DNA of 64,000 nucleotides. Origin: JAPWJZ01 sp965279315. Its GTDB lineage: Bacteria; Pseudomonadota; Alphaproteobacteria; Micavibrionales; UBA2020. How positions within the stretch are numbered: the first letter of the stretch is position 1; each line of letters starts with the position of its first letter. The notes under the pieces are model-generated. The model was not told the origin of the DNA. It searched no databases and saw only the letters and a list, made by a program, of their open reading frames with translations. This document shows positions 51,672 through 59,884 of the stretch, piece after piece. The stretch lies in NCBI GenBank assembly GCA_965279315.1, contig OZ257145.1, positions 1,426,001 to 1,490,000 of the forward strand, in the 5' to 3' direction. The position numbers and the translations under genes are program-made.

Positions 51672-52186
51672 CAGAAAGCCTGCCCATGAATGCCGAGCAT
51701 AAACGCCTTTTGCGGCTGATACAGGCGCGCAAGGGGCAGGCGGATTTCTTTATCGCGGAAGCCACACCCGCGCAACTGCAGCCGCTGCTGTCCCAGATTG
51801 ACGGGTTGTTCGCGCAAAATGCCATTACGCCTGCGCATATCGACCTTGCGCAAGCGGGGGGCGTGGCGAATGTGATGGATAAACTGCAATTTTTCGCGCA
51901 AAGCGGCATCGATGTTGTGCATCTGGTGAATGGCGGCGACTGGCTGCGCGCCCGCGAGCCGTTCAATGACGGCACGGCGCAGCGCGTTGATATACTCAAC
52001 ATCCAGCGCGAAAACCTGTTCCGCATACCCGTCAAGACCATGCTGTGGCTGGATGCCGATGATATTGGCATGCTGGCATCGGCTGCGCTGGATTTGTGGT
52101 CGTGGCGCTCCGGCGTCTATGACCTGTCAACTCCCGCAGCCCCGGCTGCGCCGAAAGCACCAGCCGTTCCGGCAGCCCCGAAATGA
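51668..52186 (+). CDS. Hypothetical protein with an LWSWRSGVYDL-type domain
   Basis: A 172-residue protein. The segment VHLVNGGDWLRAREPFNDG, then NIQRENLFRIPVKTMLWLDAD and LDLWSWRSGVYDL, resembles a domain I have seen as RxxLxxLxxPLLLWL...APDLWSWRxGVF at the N-terminal side of bacterial ATPases and effector-associated proteins; here it stands alone. The GTG at 51668 is inferred from the 4-base overlap; ATG at 51686 is possible. The end is a Pro/Ala repeat. The exact function is unknown. Confidence 0.7.
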   Translation: MTESLPMNAEHKRLLRLIQARKGQADFFIAEATPAQLQPLLSQIDGLFAQNAITPAHIDLAQAGGVANVMDKLQFFAQSGIDVVHLVNGGDWLRAREPFNDGTAQRVDILNIQRENLFRIPVKTMLWLDADDIGMLASAALDLWSWRSGVYDLSTPAAPAAPKAPAVPAAPK

Positions 52187-53190
52187 CCAAGTGGTGGCAT
52201 CCCGATATCTTCATGAAGAAGATCCCGCATTTGCAGGAACGCGCCCGCATCTTCGGGCAGGTGCGCGCGTTTTTCAATGCGCGGGGGTATCTGGAGGTAG
52301 AAACGCCTGCGCTGCAGGTCGCGCCCTGCATGGAGGCGCATATCCAGGCGTTTAAAACGGAGCTGGTGAGCGCCGACCGCCAGAGCAAGCGGGACATGTA
52401 CCTGCATACCAGCCCCGAATTCGCCATGAAGAAATTGCTGGTCGCGGGCTTGCCGAAAATTTACCAGCTGGCGAAAGTGTTCCGCAATTGCGAAGGATCG
52501 CGCTGGCACAGCCCTGAATTCGCGATGCTTGAATGGTACCAGCTGGGCATGGATTACAAGGACATGATGGGCGAGACAACCGACCTTGTGCGGCATATCC
52601 TGCGCAAGCCCGTGTTGGCGAATGCCCGCGCCTGCGACCCTGCGATGGATTGGGAAAAAATCACGGTGGTCGATGCCTTGCAAAAATATGCGGGCGTGGA
52701 TATTTCAGGGCATTTAGGCGACCTTGGCCATATCCGTGCCGAGGCCGCGCGCATCAATGTCTATGTGTCCCCGCTCGACGACTGGGAAAACGCGCTGCTG
52801 AAGATATTGATGGAGAAGGTGGAACCGAACCTCGGCGCGCCCGCGCCCACGATCATTTACGATTACCCTGTGTCGATGGCGGCGCTGTCGCGCCCGAAGC
52901 CGGAAGACGGGCGGTTTGCCGAGCGGTTCGAGGTGTATATCTGCGGCGTCGAAATCGCCAATGCCTTCGGGGAGCTGACGGATGCCAAGGTGCAGCGCGA
53001 ACGGTTCATTGCCGATGTCGCTTTGCGCAAAAAAGTTTATGGCGACGATTATCCGGTGGACGAGGAATTCCTGTCCGCGCTGGAATACGGCCTGCCGCCC
53101 TGCAGCGGCAATGCGTTGGGGCTTGATCGTCTGGTCATGTTGGCGGCGGGGGTCGAGGATATAGACCTTGTGCAGGCCGTTCCCGTTTAA
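52183..53190 (+). CDS. epmA: EF-P lysine lysyltransferase EpmA (PoxA/GenX)
   Basis: A 335-residue class II LysRS-like enzyme without the anticodon-binding domain; it attaches (R)-beta-lysine to elongation factor P. It shows motif 2 KVFRNCEGSRWHSPEFAMLEWY and motif 3 GNALGLDRLVML, with GYLEVETPALQ at motif 1. Length matches EpmA, not full LysRS. It is the last of four genes coupled by 4-base overlaps. epmB and efp are not in the window. Confidence 0.93.
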   Translation: MTKWWHPDIFMKKIPHLQERARIFGQVRAFFNARGYLEVETPALQVAPCMEAHIQAFKTELVSADRQSKRDMYLHTSPEFAMKKLLVAGLPKIYQLAKVFRNCEGSRWHSPEFAMLEWYQLGMDYKDMMGETTDLVRHILRKPVLANARACDPAMDWEKITVVDALQKYAGVDISGHLGDLGHIRAEAARINVYVSPLDDWENALLKILMEKVEPNLGAPAPTIIYDYPVSMAALSRPKPEDGRFAERFEVYICGVEIANAFGELTDAKVQRERFIADVALRKKVYGDDYPVDEEFLSALEYGLPPCSGNALGLDRLVMLAAGVEDIDLVQAVPV

Positions 53191-53193
53191 AGA

Positions 53194-53637
53194 TTACTTT
53201 TCCGTCAGCGCATTGCCCGTGAAGGCATAGGTGACGGTTTTCTTGAGGCTGGGGCAGCAGAGCGGGTCGCCCTTGGCGAAGGCCATCTGTTCGACCGTGA
53301 TCGTACCGTTGCTCACTTGCGGTTTTTCGGTCGTGCCGTTGACGGAAAGCGTCGCGGCCTCGGCAAAGGCGCCGGGTGCGCCCTTCAGGACGCTTAAGTT
53401 ATCATGCGAATAGGTTGCGCCCATGGTCGACCATGTCAGCACAATTTCCTCTGCCCCGTCGTTGTCGAGGTCGGCAACGGCATGGCCGATGGTGACCGCT
53501 TCCTCGCGGTTGGCCTGATCCGCCTTGGTCGAAAGGTATGCCGCAACAGCGGCCTCCGCTTCCTTGTCCGACGGTGCGGCAAGCGCGGGCGATGCCAGCA
53601 ACAGCGTCAAAGCGGATACGGCCAGGAATTTCATCAT
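53194..53637 (-). CDS. Exported hypothetical protein with an FG-GAP/EF-like Asp motif
   Basis: A 147-residue protein with a signal peptide (MMKFLAVSALTLLLASPALAAP). The motif VADLDNDGAEEIVLTW resembles one FG-GAP/VCBS blade or a Ca2+ loop. Two adjacent Cys (DPLCCPS) near the C-terminus may form a disulfide or bind metal. The ATG at 53637 is supported by AAAGGC 7 bases upstream. It is convergent with epmA, four bases away. No known function. Confidence 0.75.
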   Translation of the reverse strand: MMKFLAVSALTLLLASPALAAPSDKEAEAAVAAYLSTKADQANREEAVTIGHAVADLDNDGAEEIVLTWSTMGATYSHDNLSVLKGAPGAFAEAATLSVNGTTEKPQVSNGTITVEQMAFAKGDPLCCPSLKKTVTYAFTGNALTEK

Positions 53638-53708
53638 GATGAATGCCTTTGTCTTGGAATTATAAAGGTTACACGGCTGAAAAATCTTAACCCTGCGCTC
53701 AGGAAGGG

Positions 53709-54251
53709 TCAACGCCCTATCTCCCGGCGGTTTTCCAATGCATAGGCGGGTAATTCGTAGCCAAACTGTTTTTTCACCTGAATAAGCAGGTCTTTTGGTT
53801 GTTCTGCTTGAAAAAAGTCACGCTTTGACCAGAGTAAATACGCGGCATAACGCTGCTGCTTTTTCATCTTGCAATAGGCGTTTTGATCTATTTCCTTGAA
53901 ATCTTTTTCCGTCAGCGCATTCGGGTCGTGTGGAGCTTCGGGTGGGCAAATTATTTCAGGAAGATGAAAAATGAGCCAGATGTCACCCGCGGCGACCGTG
54001 CCGCAAGCAATGCTTCCTGAAGCTACATAGGCTTCACCCTCTTTCACGTTCTTTATGGCGTGATCAACGTGAAAAACGGAACTGATTGCGGTTGTGCTCG
54101 AGGTGCTTTTCGTGACGGTGCCGATGAATGCGTCATTGGCCGTTTCAACGAGGGTCTCGTCAAAGAGCCCGCCGAGCGGCAGTGGCAGACAGGCTTCGGC
54201 ACGGCTGGAAAATAACAAAAACGCGAAAATGATGCAGTAAATTGCTTTCAA
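53709..54251 (-). CDS. Exported hypothetical protein starting at TTG
   Basis: The frame has no ATG before the conserved part. A TTG at 54251 with GGAG 6 bases upstream opens a perfect signal peptide (KAIYCIIFAFLLFSSRAEA) followed at once by Cys (ACLPLPLGG), giving 180 residues. An N-terminal Cys next to the cleavage site and further Cys (IACGTV, EIICPP, AYCKM) recall TIMP/NTR-like secreted domains, though this is a weak resemblance. It is AT-richer than its neighbours. It lies just after thiE. Confidence 0.65.
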   Translation of the reverse strand: MKAIYCIIFAFLLFSSRAEACLPLPLGGLFDETLVETANDAFIGTVTKSTSSTTAISSVFHVDHAIKNVKEGEAYVASGSIACGTVAAGDIWLIFHLPEIICPPEAPHDPNALTEKDFKEIDQNAYCKMKKQQRYAAYLLWSKRDFFQAEQPKDLLIQVKKQFGYELPAYALENRREIGR

Positions 54252-54277
54252 AAAAATCTCCAATATTGGCCGGAGAT

Positions 54278-54949
54278 TTAGCCGGCCTTCAATACCGCCT
54301 GGTTCATGGCCTCGGTAAAATCGCGGATGGCGGTGGCGCCGCCGCCGGGGTATTCCCAGATAGAAGTCGATGCGCAGATGAAATCGGCGCCGGCCTTGAT
54401 GATGTCGCGGCAATTGCTGGGCTTGATGCCGCCGGCGGCCACGCAGGGCACTTCCATAAGCGTGCTCCACCAAGTGAGGATGTTCGGCGACACCATGTAT
54501 TTCGGCGCCGACGCCTCGATCGGGTAATAGGGGGAACGTGTCGTGAAGAAGGGGCCGAAGCTGACATAATCCGCTTCGTTCTCCGCCGCTGTCATCGCCA
54601 GGTGCTTGCTGTCCATGCAGGTCGCGCCGATGATCTTGTCGGGGCCGAGCAGTTTGCGCGCGTCCTTGATGCGCATGTCATAGACGCCCACATGCGCGCC
54701 GTCGGCATCCATTTCCTTGGCCAGTTCCACGCGGTTGTTGATGATGAAGGCGACGCCGTGCTTGTGCGCAATCGGCATCAGCTTTTCGATGGCGCGCTTC
54801 CACTGGTCGTCGTCGCGCGTTTCAAGGCGCAGCTGCAGCGAGGCGACAGGGCCCGCCTCGAACGCCCGTTCCAGCTGCGGCGCGAAGGCCTCCGGCACCA
54901 AAGTCGGCGGGGTCATGATGTAAAGCTGGCAGCCGGGGGAATCGTTCAT
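54278..54949 (-). CDS. thiE: Thiamine phosphate synthase
   Basis: Joins HMP-PP and thiazole phosphate into thiamine phosphate. The 223-residue TIM barrel shows LYIMTPP, the substrate Arg in LQLRLETRDD, INNRVELAKEMDADGAHVG, VSFGPFFTTRSPYYP and CVAAGGIKPSNC, then GADFICAS. Some positions differ from canonical ThiE (GPFFTT in place of GPxFxTxTK), so a related function remains possible. The ATG at 54949 is preferred to a start 13 codons upstream that would lie in a hairpin. Confidence 0.85.
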   Translation of the reverse strand: MNDSPGCQLYIMTPPTLVPEAFAPQLERAFEAGPVASLQLRLETRDDDQWKRAIEKLMPIAHKHGVAFIINNRVELAKEMDADGAHVGVYDMRIKDARKLLGPDKIIGATCMDSKHLAMTAAENEADYVSFGPFFTTRSPYYPIEASAPKYMVSPNILTWWSTLMEVPCVAAGGIKPSNCRDIIKAGADFICASTSIWEYPGGGATAIRDFTEAMNQAVLKAG

Positions 54950-54989
54950 TTGATCTTTTTGTGATGGCGGCGAAGGCGGGGGAAGCATT

Positions 54990-55017
54990 CCCCGCCCTTG
55001 CGTGATGCAGGGCGGGG
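54990..55017 (-). terminator. GC-rich stem-loop between fba and thiE
   Basis: CCCCGCCCT (54990-54998) pairs with AGGGCGGGG (55009-55017), 9 bp with a 10-base loop, 13 bases past the fba stop. There is no T run, so it may be an mRNA stabiliser or attenuator more than a terminator. Confidence 0.55.
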
Positions 55018-55029
55018 AGCGTCTTTTTA

Positions 55030-56004
55030 TCAGGCGTCTTTGCCCAGGTAGATGTCCATGATTTTATCGAGCATCGCGATCGATTCATCGCGCGGGCGCT
55101 GGAAGCAGTTGCGGCCGATGATCGAGCCGTTGCCGCCGCCTTCGTAAATCGCGCGCGCATCGTCGTAGACGCTGTCTTCATCCTTGGTCGCGCCGCCCGA
55201 AAACACTACAAGACGGCGTCCGGCGAAGGATGACTGCATCACATGCGCGACGCGCTGCGCCTGCGTGCTGATGGCGATTTTCTGCTCTTCGTAGACTTTT
55301 TTCGCTTCGGGCAGTTCCAGGTGGTCGGTCGACAGCTTGACCTTGATGATATGCGCGCCCAGCTGCGCCGCCATATGCGCGCCATAGGCGATCATGTCGA
55401 TGGCGGTTTCGCCCTCTTTCGAGATTTTCGGGCCGCGCACATACGACCAGATGACGGTCGCGATACCGTAGAATTTTGCCTCTTCCGACAGCGCGCGGAT
55501 TTCTTCCTGCTGTTCCAGCATGTATTCGGAGCCGGGATAGATCGTGAAGCCGATGCCCGAGCAGCCAAGGCGCAGCGCGTCCTTGATCGATGCGTTGACC
55601 GACTGGTCCTTCGCCTGGATCAGGCTGTTGGAGGAATTGATTTTCAGGATCAGCGGGATTGCGCCCGCGAAGGTGTCCGCGCCCGCCTCGAGCGCGCCCA
55701 GCGGCGCTGCATACGCGTTGCAGCCGGAATCAATCGCCAGCTGGTAATGGTAATGCGGGTCATAGGCGGCGGGGTTGATGCCGAAGCTGCGCGCGGGACC
55801 GTGCTCGAAACCCTGGTCGACGGGCAGGATGACCATCTTGCCGGTGCCGGCCAGCTTGCCGGTCATCAGGATGCGGCTGAGGTTCGCCTTCGTGCCGGGA
55901 TTGTCGCTTTCGTAGAACGACAGGATTTTTTTGACCTCGGCGGTCAGGCCGCGGGTGTTTTCGTTGGTGGCCGGCATTTTCTGGACTTTCTGGCTGACGC
56001 TCAT
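55030..56004 (-). CDS. fbaB: Class I fructose-bisphosphate aldolase (DhnA/FbaB type)
   Basis: Cleaves fructose 1,6-bisphosphate to DHAP and glyceraldehyde 3-phosphate. The 324-residue Schiff-base enzyme has VILPVDQGFEHGPARSF, GCSGIGFTIYPGSE, AHIIKVKLSTDHLE (catalytic Lys) and the phosphate site VFSGGATKDED. This is the archaeal/DhnA-type class I fold and is unlike the zinc class II enzyme. It is in the glycolytic/pentose cluster with gap and tkt. Confidence 0.93.
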   Translation of the reverse strand: MSVSQKVQKMPATNENTRGLTAEVKKILSFYESDNPGTKANLSRILMTGKLAGTGKMVILPVDQGFEHGPARSFGINPAAYDPHYHYQLAIDSGCNAYAAPLGALEAGADTFAGAIPLILKINSSNSLIQAKDQSVNASIKDALRLGCSGIGFTIYPGSEYMLEQQEEIRALSEEAKFYGIATVIWSYVRGPKISKEGETAIDMIAYGAHMAAQLGAHIIKVKLSTDHLELPEAKKVYEEQKIAISTQAQRVAHVMQSSFAGRRLVVFSGGATKDEDSVYDDARAIYEGGGNGSIIGRNCFQRPRDESIAMLDKIMDIYLGKDA

Positions 56005-56097
56005 TTTTATGACCCCTCTTATTTTTTCGTGTTTGAAGGGTATTTTAAGGGGGCGGGCGCGTCAAATCAAGCCTTCAAAAGCCAAGTGAAATCAGGC

Positions 56098-57855
56098 TTA
56101 TCGGACGTCGATCGAGAAGGTCTGCGCGGCCAGCTGCGCCGTGCCGTCGGAAACGCGAAAACGGAAGGTATCGTCCGTCGTCCGCGTGCTGGTATGGACA
56201 TAACGCACATGCCCCGCATCGACATCCGCCTGTGTGAAGCTGGTGATGGAAACGCCGGGGTTGGTCGTCAGCTCCAGCCGCCCGCGCGTGGGCGCGCGGC
56301 TGATGGTATAGGTGAGGTTCGCCGCGCTGTTATCGACATCCGTTGCGCGCAGTTGCGACAATGTGATGATGGTCGATGTGCGGCGTGTCACCGATGTGCC
56401 GGTGTTCGTCACCTGCACGGGCGCGTCGTTCACGGGCGTCACGTTAAAGGTGAATGTGTTGTTGGCCACCGTGGCCTGCCCGTCACTGAGCGAGAAGCCG
56501 AAGGTCGATGTTGAACCCTCCGCCCCGTTATGCACGAACCGCACGCGGCCCGCCGCGAGATCATCTTGCGTAAAACTGGTGATGGCGGTGCCCGCATTGC
56601 CTGTGTTCTCCAGCCGCCCGTTGGTGGGGGCGGAGGTGACGGTATAGACAAGGCTGCTGCTCGCGCTGTCGGGGTCGGTTGCGCGCAGGTTGGCGGTGGT
56701 GATGACGCGCGACCCGCCTTCGGTCACCGTCGCGCCGCTGTTGACGATGGTGGGCGCGTCATTGACGGGGTTGACGCTGATGTTGAAGGTAGCAACGGGC
56801 GATGTTGCCGACCCGTCGCTGATGCGGAAAGTGAAACTGTCGGCGGTGTTTTCCGACCCGTCATTGACGTAGGATAAACGCCCCGCGGCAAGGTCGGCCT
56901 GCGTGAAGCTGGTGACCACGCTGCCGTTGATTTCAAGGCGGCCGTGGGCGGGCGCGTCCGTGACCTCGAATACCGTGGTGTCGGAAATCCCGTCGGCATC
57001 GAGCGCAGAGAGCTGCGCCGTGGTGATCGCCGCGCTGCCGCCTTCATCCACCGTCAGGCCGGTATTGATGGCGGTTTCCGGCGTGTCGTTGACGGCGGCA
57101 ATCGAAATGGCGAAAGATCCCGTGCGCTCCGACGTGCCGTCCGATACCGTGAACTTGAAACTGTCGGTCGTAAATTCCGACCCGTCATTGACGTATTTGA
57201 TGCGCCCGATATCGAGATCGCGCTGCGTGAATGTGGTGACCGCTTCGCCCGGTTTCGATGCCAGTTCCAGCTGCCCGTGGCGCGGGCCGTCGTCGTCAAC
57301 CGTGAAAACAATATCCTGCGGGCGGGTGTCGGCATCGCCCGCGCGCAGGCGACTGCTGTCCAGCAAGGCGCTGCCGCCCTCGGCGACGCGAAGCCCCGCA
57401 TTGCGCGTGATGGCGGGCACGGCGGGGGCGACGGGCGGCGCATCGCTTGCGGGCGCGGGGGCCTGCGCCGGATTTGTGCCGGATGTTTTCAGCAATTCCT
57501 TCAGCCGCAATTCCGCGCCGGTTTCGCGGCGCACGAACAGTTCCTGCGCCAGCGATGAAGCATCATTCGCGGTTTTCAGGCCTGTGGTTGATTTCAGGTT
57601 GTTCTTGATGTTGTTGGCGGTGGCTGCCTGCTGTGTCTGTGCCGTCAGCAGGCTGTCGAGCCTTGCGATCAGCGCGCTTGACGATGCAGGCGAAAACAGC
57701 CGCGCCACCGCTTCCCTTTGCGGATTGCGCGTCAGGTTGTCCGACCCCAGTTCGATCACGGATGGCGCAAGTTTCTTCGTTTGCGTCGCAGCGATCCTGT
57801 TCGCAACGGGCGTCAGAAAAAAATTCGTAATGATGTCGGCCATATACCCGGACAC
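56098..57855 (-). CDS. Cadherin-like (CSPG/Cadherin_3) tandem-repeat protein
   Basis: A 585-residue protein. Residues 1-135 are unlike the rest and mostly helical, with no signal peptide. From about residue 140 there are four repeats of about 105 residues with the pattern VTEGGSxxITTAxLxATDxD, TSAPxxGRLE, TSFTQxDLAAGRxxYVxxGSExTxDSFxFxVSDG, VNDAP. This is the cadherin-like/CSPG repeat common in large surface proteins. The start is GTG at 57855 with AGGAG upstream; an ATG four codons later is possible. Absence of an N-terminal signal suggests type I export or a cytoplasmic fragment of a larger ancestor. Confidence 0.87.
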   Translation of the reverse strand: MSGYMADIITNFFLTPVANRIAATQTKKLAPSVIELGSDNLTRNPQREAVARLFSPASSSALIARLDSLLTAQTQQAATANNIKNNLKSTTGLKTANDASSLAQELFVRRETGAELRLKELLKTSGTNPAQAPAPASDAPPVAPAVPAITRNAGLRVAEGGSALLDSSRLRAGDADTRPQDIVFTVDDDGPRHGQLELASKPGEAVTTFTQRDLDIGRIKYVNDGSEFTTDSFKFTVSDGTSERTGSFAISIAAVNDTPETAINTGLTVDEGGSAAITTAQLSALDADGISDTTVFEVTDAPAHGRLEINGSVVTSFTQADLAAGRLSYVNDGSENTADSFTFRISDGSATSPVATFNISVNPVNDAPTIVNSGATVTEGGSRVITTANLRATDPDSASSSLVYTVTSAPTNGRLENTGNAGTAITSFTQDDLAAGRVRFVHNGAEGSTSTFGFSLSDGQATVANNTFTFNVTPVNDAPVQVTNTGTSVTRRTSTIITLSQLRATDVDNSAANLTYTISRAPTRGRLELTTNPGVSITSFTQADVDAGHVRYVHTSTRTTDDTFRFRVSDGTAQLAAQTFSIDVR

Positions 57856-57967
57856 CCTCTCCTACAATTCCTATTTTAACATAATATTGCGCAATCCGCA
57901 GGAAACGCGCGGAAAACCAAGGGAATTGAGGATATTGCGGGCATCTGTACCGCCACGCATCCAAAGA

Positions 57968-57998
57968 AACTCCCCCGGCCTTGCGGCGCGGGGGAGTT
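57968..57998 (-). terminator. Terminator of gap
   Basis: A 10-bp stem (AACTCCCCCG with CGGGGGAGTT, loop 57978-57988); on the minus strand the distal arm continues TTTCTTT. It starts 26 bases past the gap stop. Confidence 0.7.
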
Positions 57999-58023
57999 CT
58001 GTTGAGTCGGTATCTGGCAGCGC

Positions 58024-59034
58024 TTATGACAGCTTCGCCATCGCAACGGCGGTGTCCGACATGCGGTTGGAGAAACCCCATTCGTTGTCGTACCACATCA
58101 GCACGCGCACGAAAGTGCCGTCGATGACTTTCGTTTCCTTCAGCGCGAAGATCGAGCTGTGGGGGTCGTGGTTGAAATCGCTGGAGACGAGCGGTTCGGT
58201 ATAGGTGGTCAGGATGCCTTTCAGCGGGCCTGTTGTTGCGGCATCGGTGATCGCCTTGTTGATTTCCTCGACCGTCGTTTCGCGGTTCGCGGTGAATTTG
58301 AAATCCACGACGGAGACATTTGGTGTAGGTACGCGGAGCGACGTGCCGTCCAGCTTGCCCTTCAGCTCCGGCAGCACGAGGCCGACGGCTTTCGCAGCAC
58401 CTGTGGATGTCGGGATGATGTTGATGGCCGCCGCGCGCGCGCGGTGCAGGTCTTTATGCATCGTATCGACCGTGTTCTGGTCGCCGGTATAGCTGTGGAT
58501 GGTGGTCATGAAACCGTGCTTGATGCCGACCGCTTTGTTCAGCACATAGGCGACAGGCGCAAGGCAGTTGGTGGTGCAGGACGCGTTCGAGACGACCAGA
58601 TGGTTCGCCGCCAGCTTGTCATGGTTCACACCATAGACAACCGTGATGTCTTCATCTGTCGCGGGGGAGGAGATGAGGACTTTTTTCGCGCCCGCGGTGA
58701 TATGCTTCATCGCGTCTTCTTTTTTCGTGAAGATGCCGGTGCATTCCATCGTCACATCAACGCCGAGGTCTTTCCACGGCAGCTGCGTCGGGTCTTTCAC
58801 GGCGGTCATGCGGATTTCGTGGCCGTTGACGATCAGTTTGTCGCCAGACGCCTTCACGTCGCCGGGGAAACGGCCATGCACGCTGTCGTATTTCAGCAGG
58901 TGGGCGTTCGCTTCGGACGTTGCAAGGTCGTTGATGCCGACGACGGTCAAGTCGTTGCGGCCGCTTTCCATGATGGAGCGCAGGACAAGGCGGCCGATGC
59001 GGCCGAAGCCATTGATGGCGATTTTAACGGTCAT
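58024..59034 (-). CDS. gap: Type I glyceraldehyde-3-phosphate dehydrogenase
   Basis: Oxidises glyceraldehyde 3-phosphate with NAD+ and phosphate. The 336-residue product has INGFGRIGR, the active-site SNASCTTNCLAP (Cys near residue 153), HSYTGDQNTVDTMHKDLHRARAAA and WYDNEWGFSNRM. It is complete. It has its own terminator; pgk, its frequent downstream neighbour in alphaproteobacteria, is not here. Confidence 0.97.
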   Translation of the reverse strand: MTVKIAINGFGRIGRLVLRSIMESGRNDLTVVGINDLATSEANAHLLKYDSVHGRFPGDVKASGDKLIVNGHEIRMTAVKDPTQLPWKDLGVDVTMECTGIFTKKEDAMKHITAGAKKVLISSPATDEDITVVYGVNHDKLAANHLVVSNASCTTNCLAPVAYVLNKAVGIKHGFMTTIHSYTGDQNTVDTMHKDLHRARAAAINIIPTSTGAAKAVGLVLPELKGKLDGTSLRVPTPNVSVVDFKFTANRETTVEEINKAITDAATTGPLKGILTTYTEPLVSSDFNHDPHSSIFALKETKVIDGTFVRVLMWYDNEWGFSNRMSDTAVAMAKLS

Positions 59035-59102
59035 GTGATTTTCCCTCTCTATGCCGAATGAATTAGGTTCTTGGGGCTATTTTTAAAGGCTTTACAGGCA
59101 AG

Positions 59103-59131
59103 TTGACATAGGAAATTTTTTAACATAACGT
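59103..59131 (+). promoter_or_regulatory. Possible promoter of the 201-aa ORF
   Basis: A perfect TTGACA (59103-59108), 17 bases, TAACGT (59126-59131), a 3/6 match, 25 bases before the start codon and divergent from gap. Confidence 0.4.
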
Positions 59132-59156
59132 ACGGCCTTCGCAAAAGGATTAGATA

Positions 59157-59762
59157 ATGTCGCAAGCCCGCAAACCCCTTTCGATTTCAAAGGCATTCAA
59201 TGCCGCTGCCCGCCACCCCGCCTGGAATTTCCAGCGCGGCAATAACCTGCGCGGCATCGCGGGCGCATGGAAAATCCCCGAAGGCATGACGGCATCGGGG
59301 TACGAGGACATCACGCTGAAACGCCTGTTCGCCGATCACGGGCTGCAGCAGATCGCGGGCGTGAAAACCGCGCGCGAGCTGGAAGCCTATTGGCGCGGCG
59401 GCGGCATCTGGCAGCGGCTGAAAGATGCGCCCGCGCCGCAAGTGCTGAAGGACAGCTGGGATGCGCTTGTGACGTTGAACCCGTCATTGTCGAAGGTGAC
59501 GGTCGACCGCGAAAAGTTGCGCAGCTTGCTGGATGCGCATTACGGCGTGACATCGGGTTTCAACATCGACGATATCAATTTCTTTCAGGCCCAGAAAAAG
59601 ATCGGTGACGGCCTGCCCGCAAAACAAGCCCACGCCATGCCCGACCACGGCCCGCGCCTCACCCGCATCGACGCCGTCTCCAAGCCCCCCATGTACTGGG
59701 TCGCCTCGCCCGAAACGGCGAAGAAGGTGGAGCAGAGGTATAAGCGGAAGGGGTTGCTTTAG
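59157..59762 (+). CDS. Hypothetical protein (201 aa)
   Basis: I do not recognise this protein. It is basic and hydrophilic, with no signal peptide or membrane segments. It contains AARHPAWNFQRGNNLRGIAG near the N-terminus and ends with many Lys/Arg (KKVEQRYKRKGLL). Codon use matches the core genome and the ATG follows AAAGGA. Its stop overlaps the reconstructed end of the convergent AAA ATPase gene. Confidence 0.72.
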   Translation: MSQARKPLSISKAFNAAARHPAWNFQRGNNLRGIAGAWKIPEGMTASGYEDITLKRLFADHGLQQIAGVKTARELEAYWRGGGIWQRLKDAPAPQVLKDSWDALVTLNPSLSKVTVDREKLRSLLDAHYGVTSGFNIDDINFFQAQKKIGDGLPAKQAHAMPDHGPRLTRIDAVSKPPMYWVASPETAKKVEQRYKRKGLL

Positions 59763-59884
59763 TCTTCGTCTTTATCCGCAAGAACGCGATCCATGAAGGA
59801 TTTCGGATCGTAGTAGAATTCCTGAAGAATTTTGAAGTTTTCTGTCTGCTTATACGATCTTTCTATAATGCCTTTTGGCGTCAG
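59759..59884 (-). pseudogene. Frame-shifted C-terminal tail of the AAA ATPase
   Basis: Shifting frame at the TGA of the upstream ATPase ORF gives 41 further residues (LTPKGIIERSYKQTENFKIL..., ending LADKDED) before a TAA. This matches the usual end of such ATPases, where the final beta strand is followed by a short helical tail with a Tyr/Phe-rich FYYDPKSFM block. Inserting one C in the TTCAT at 59884-59888 joins both parts as AYFHLTPKG. The gap is either a real mutation or a sequencing error. Confidence 0.65.

Noticed and set aside
56098..57855. Interpreting the gene between gap and fba as pgk
   Set aside because: The product is built of cadherin-like repeats and has no phosphoglycerate kinase motifs.
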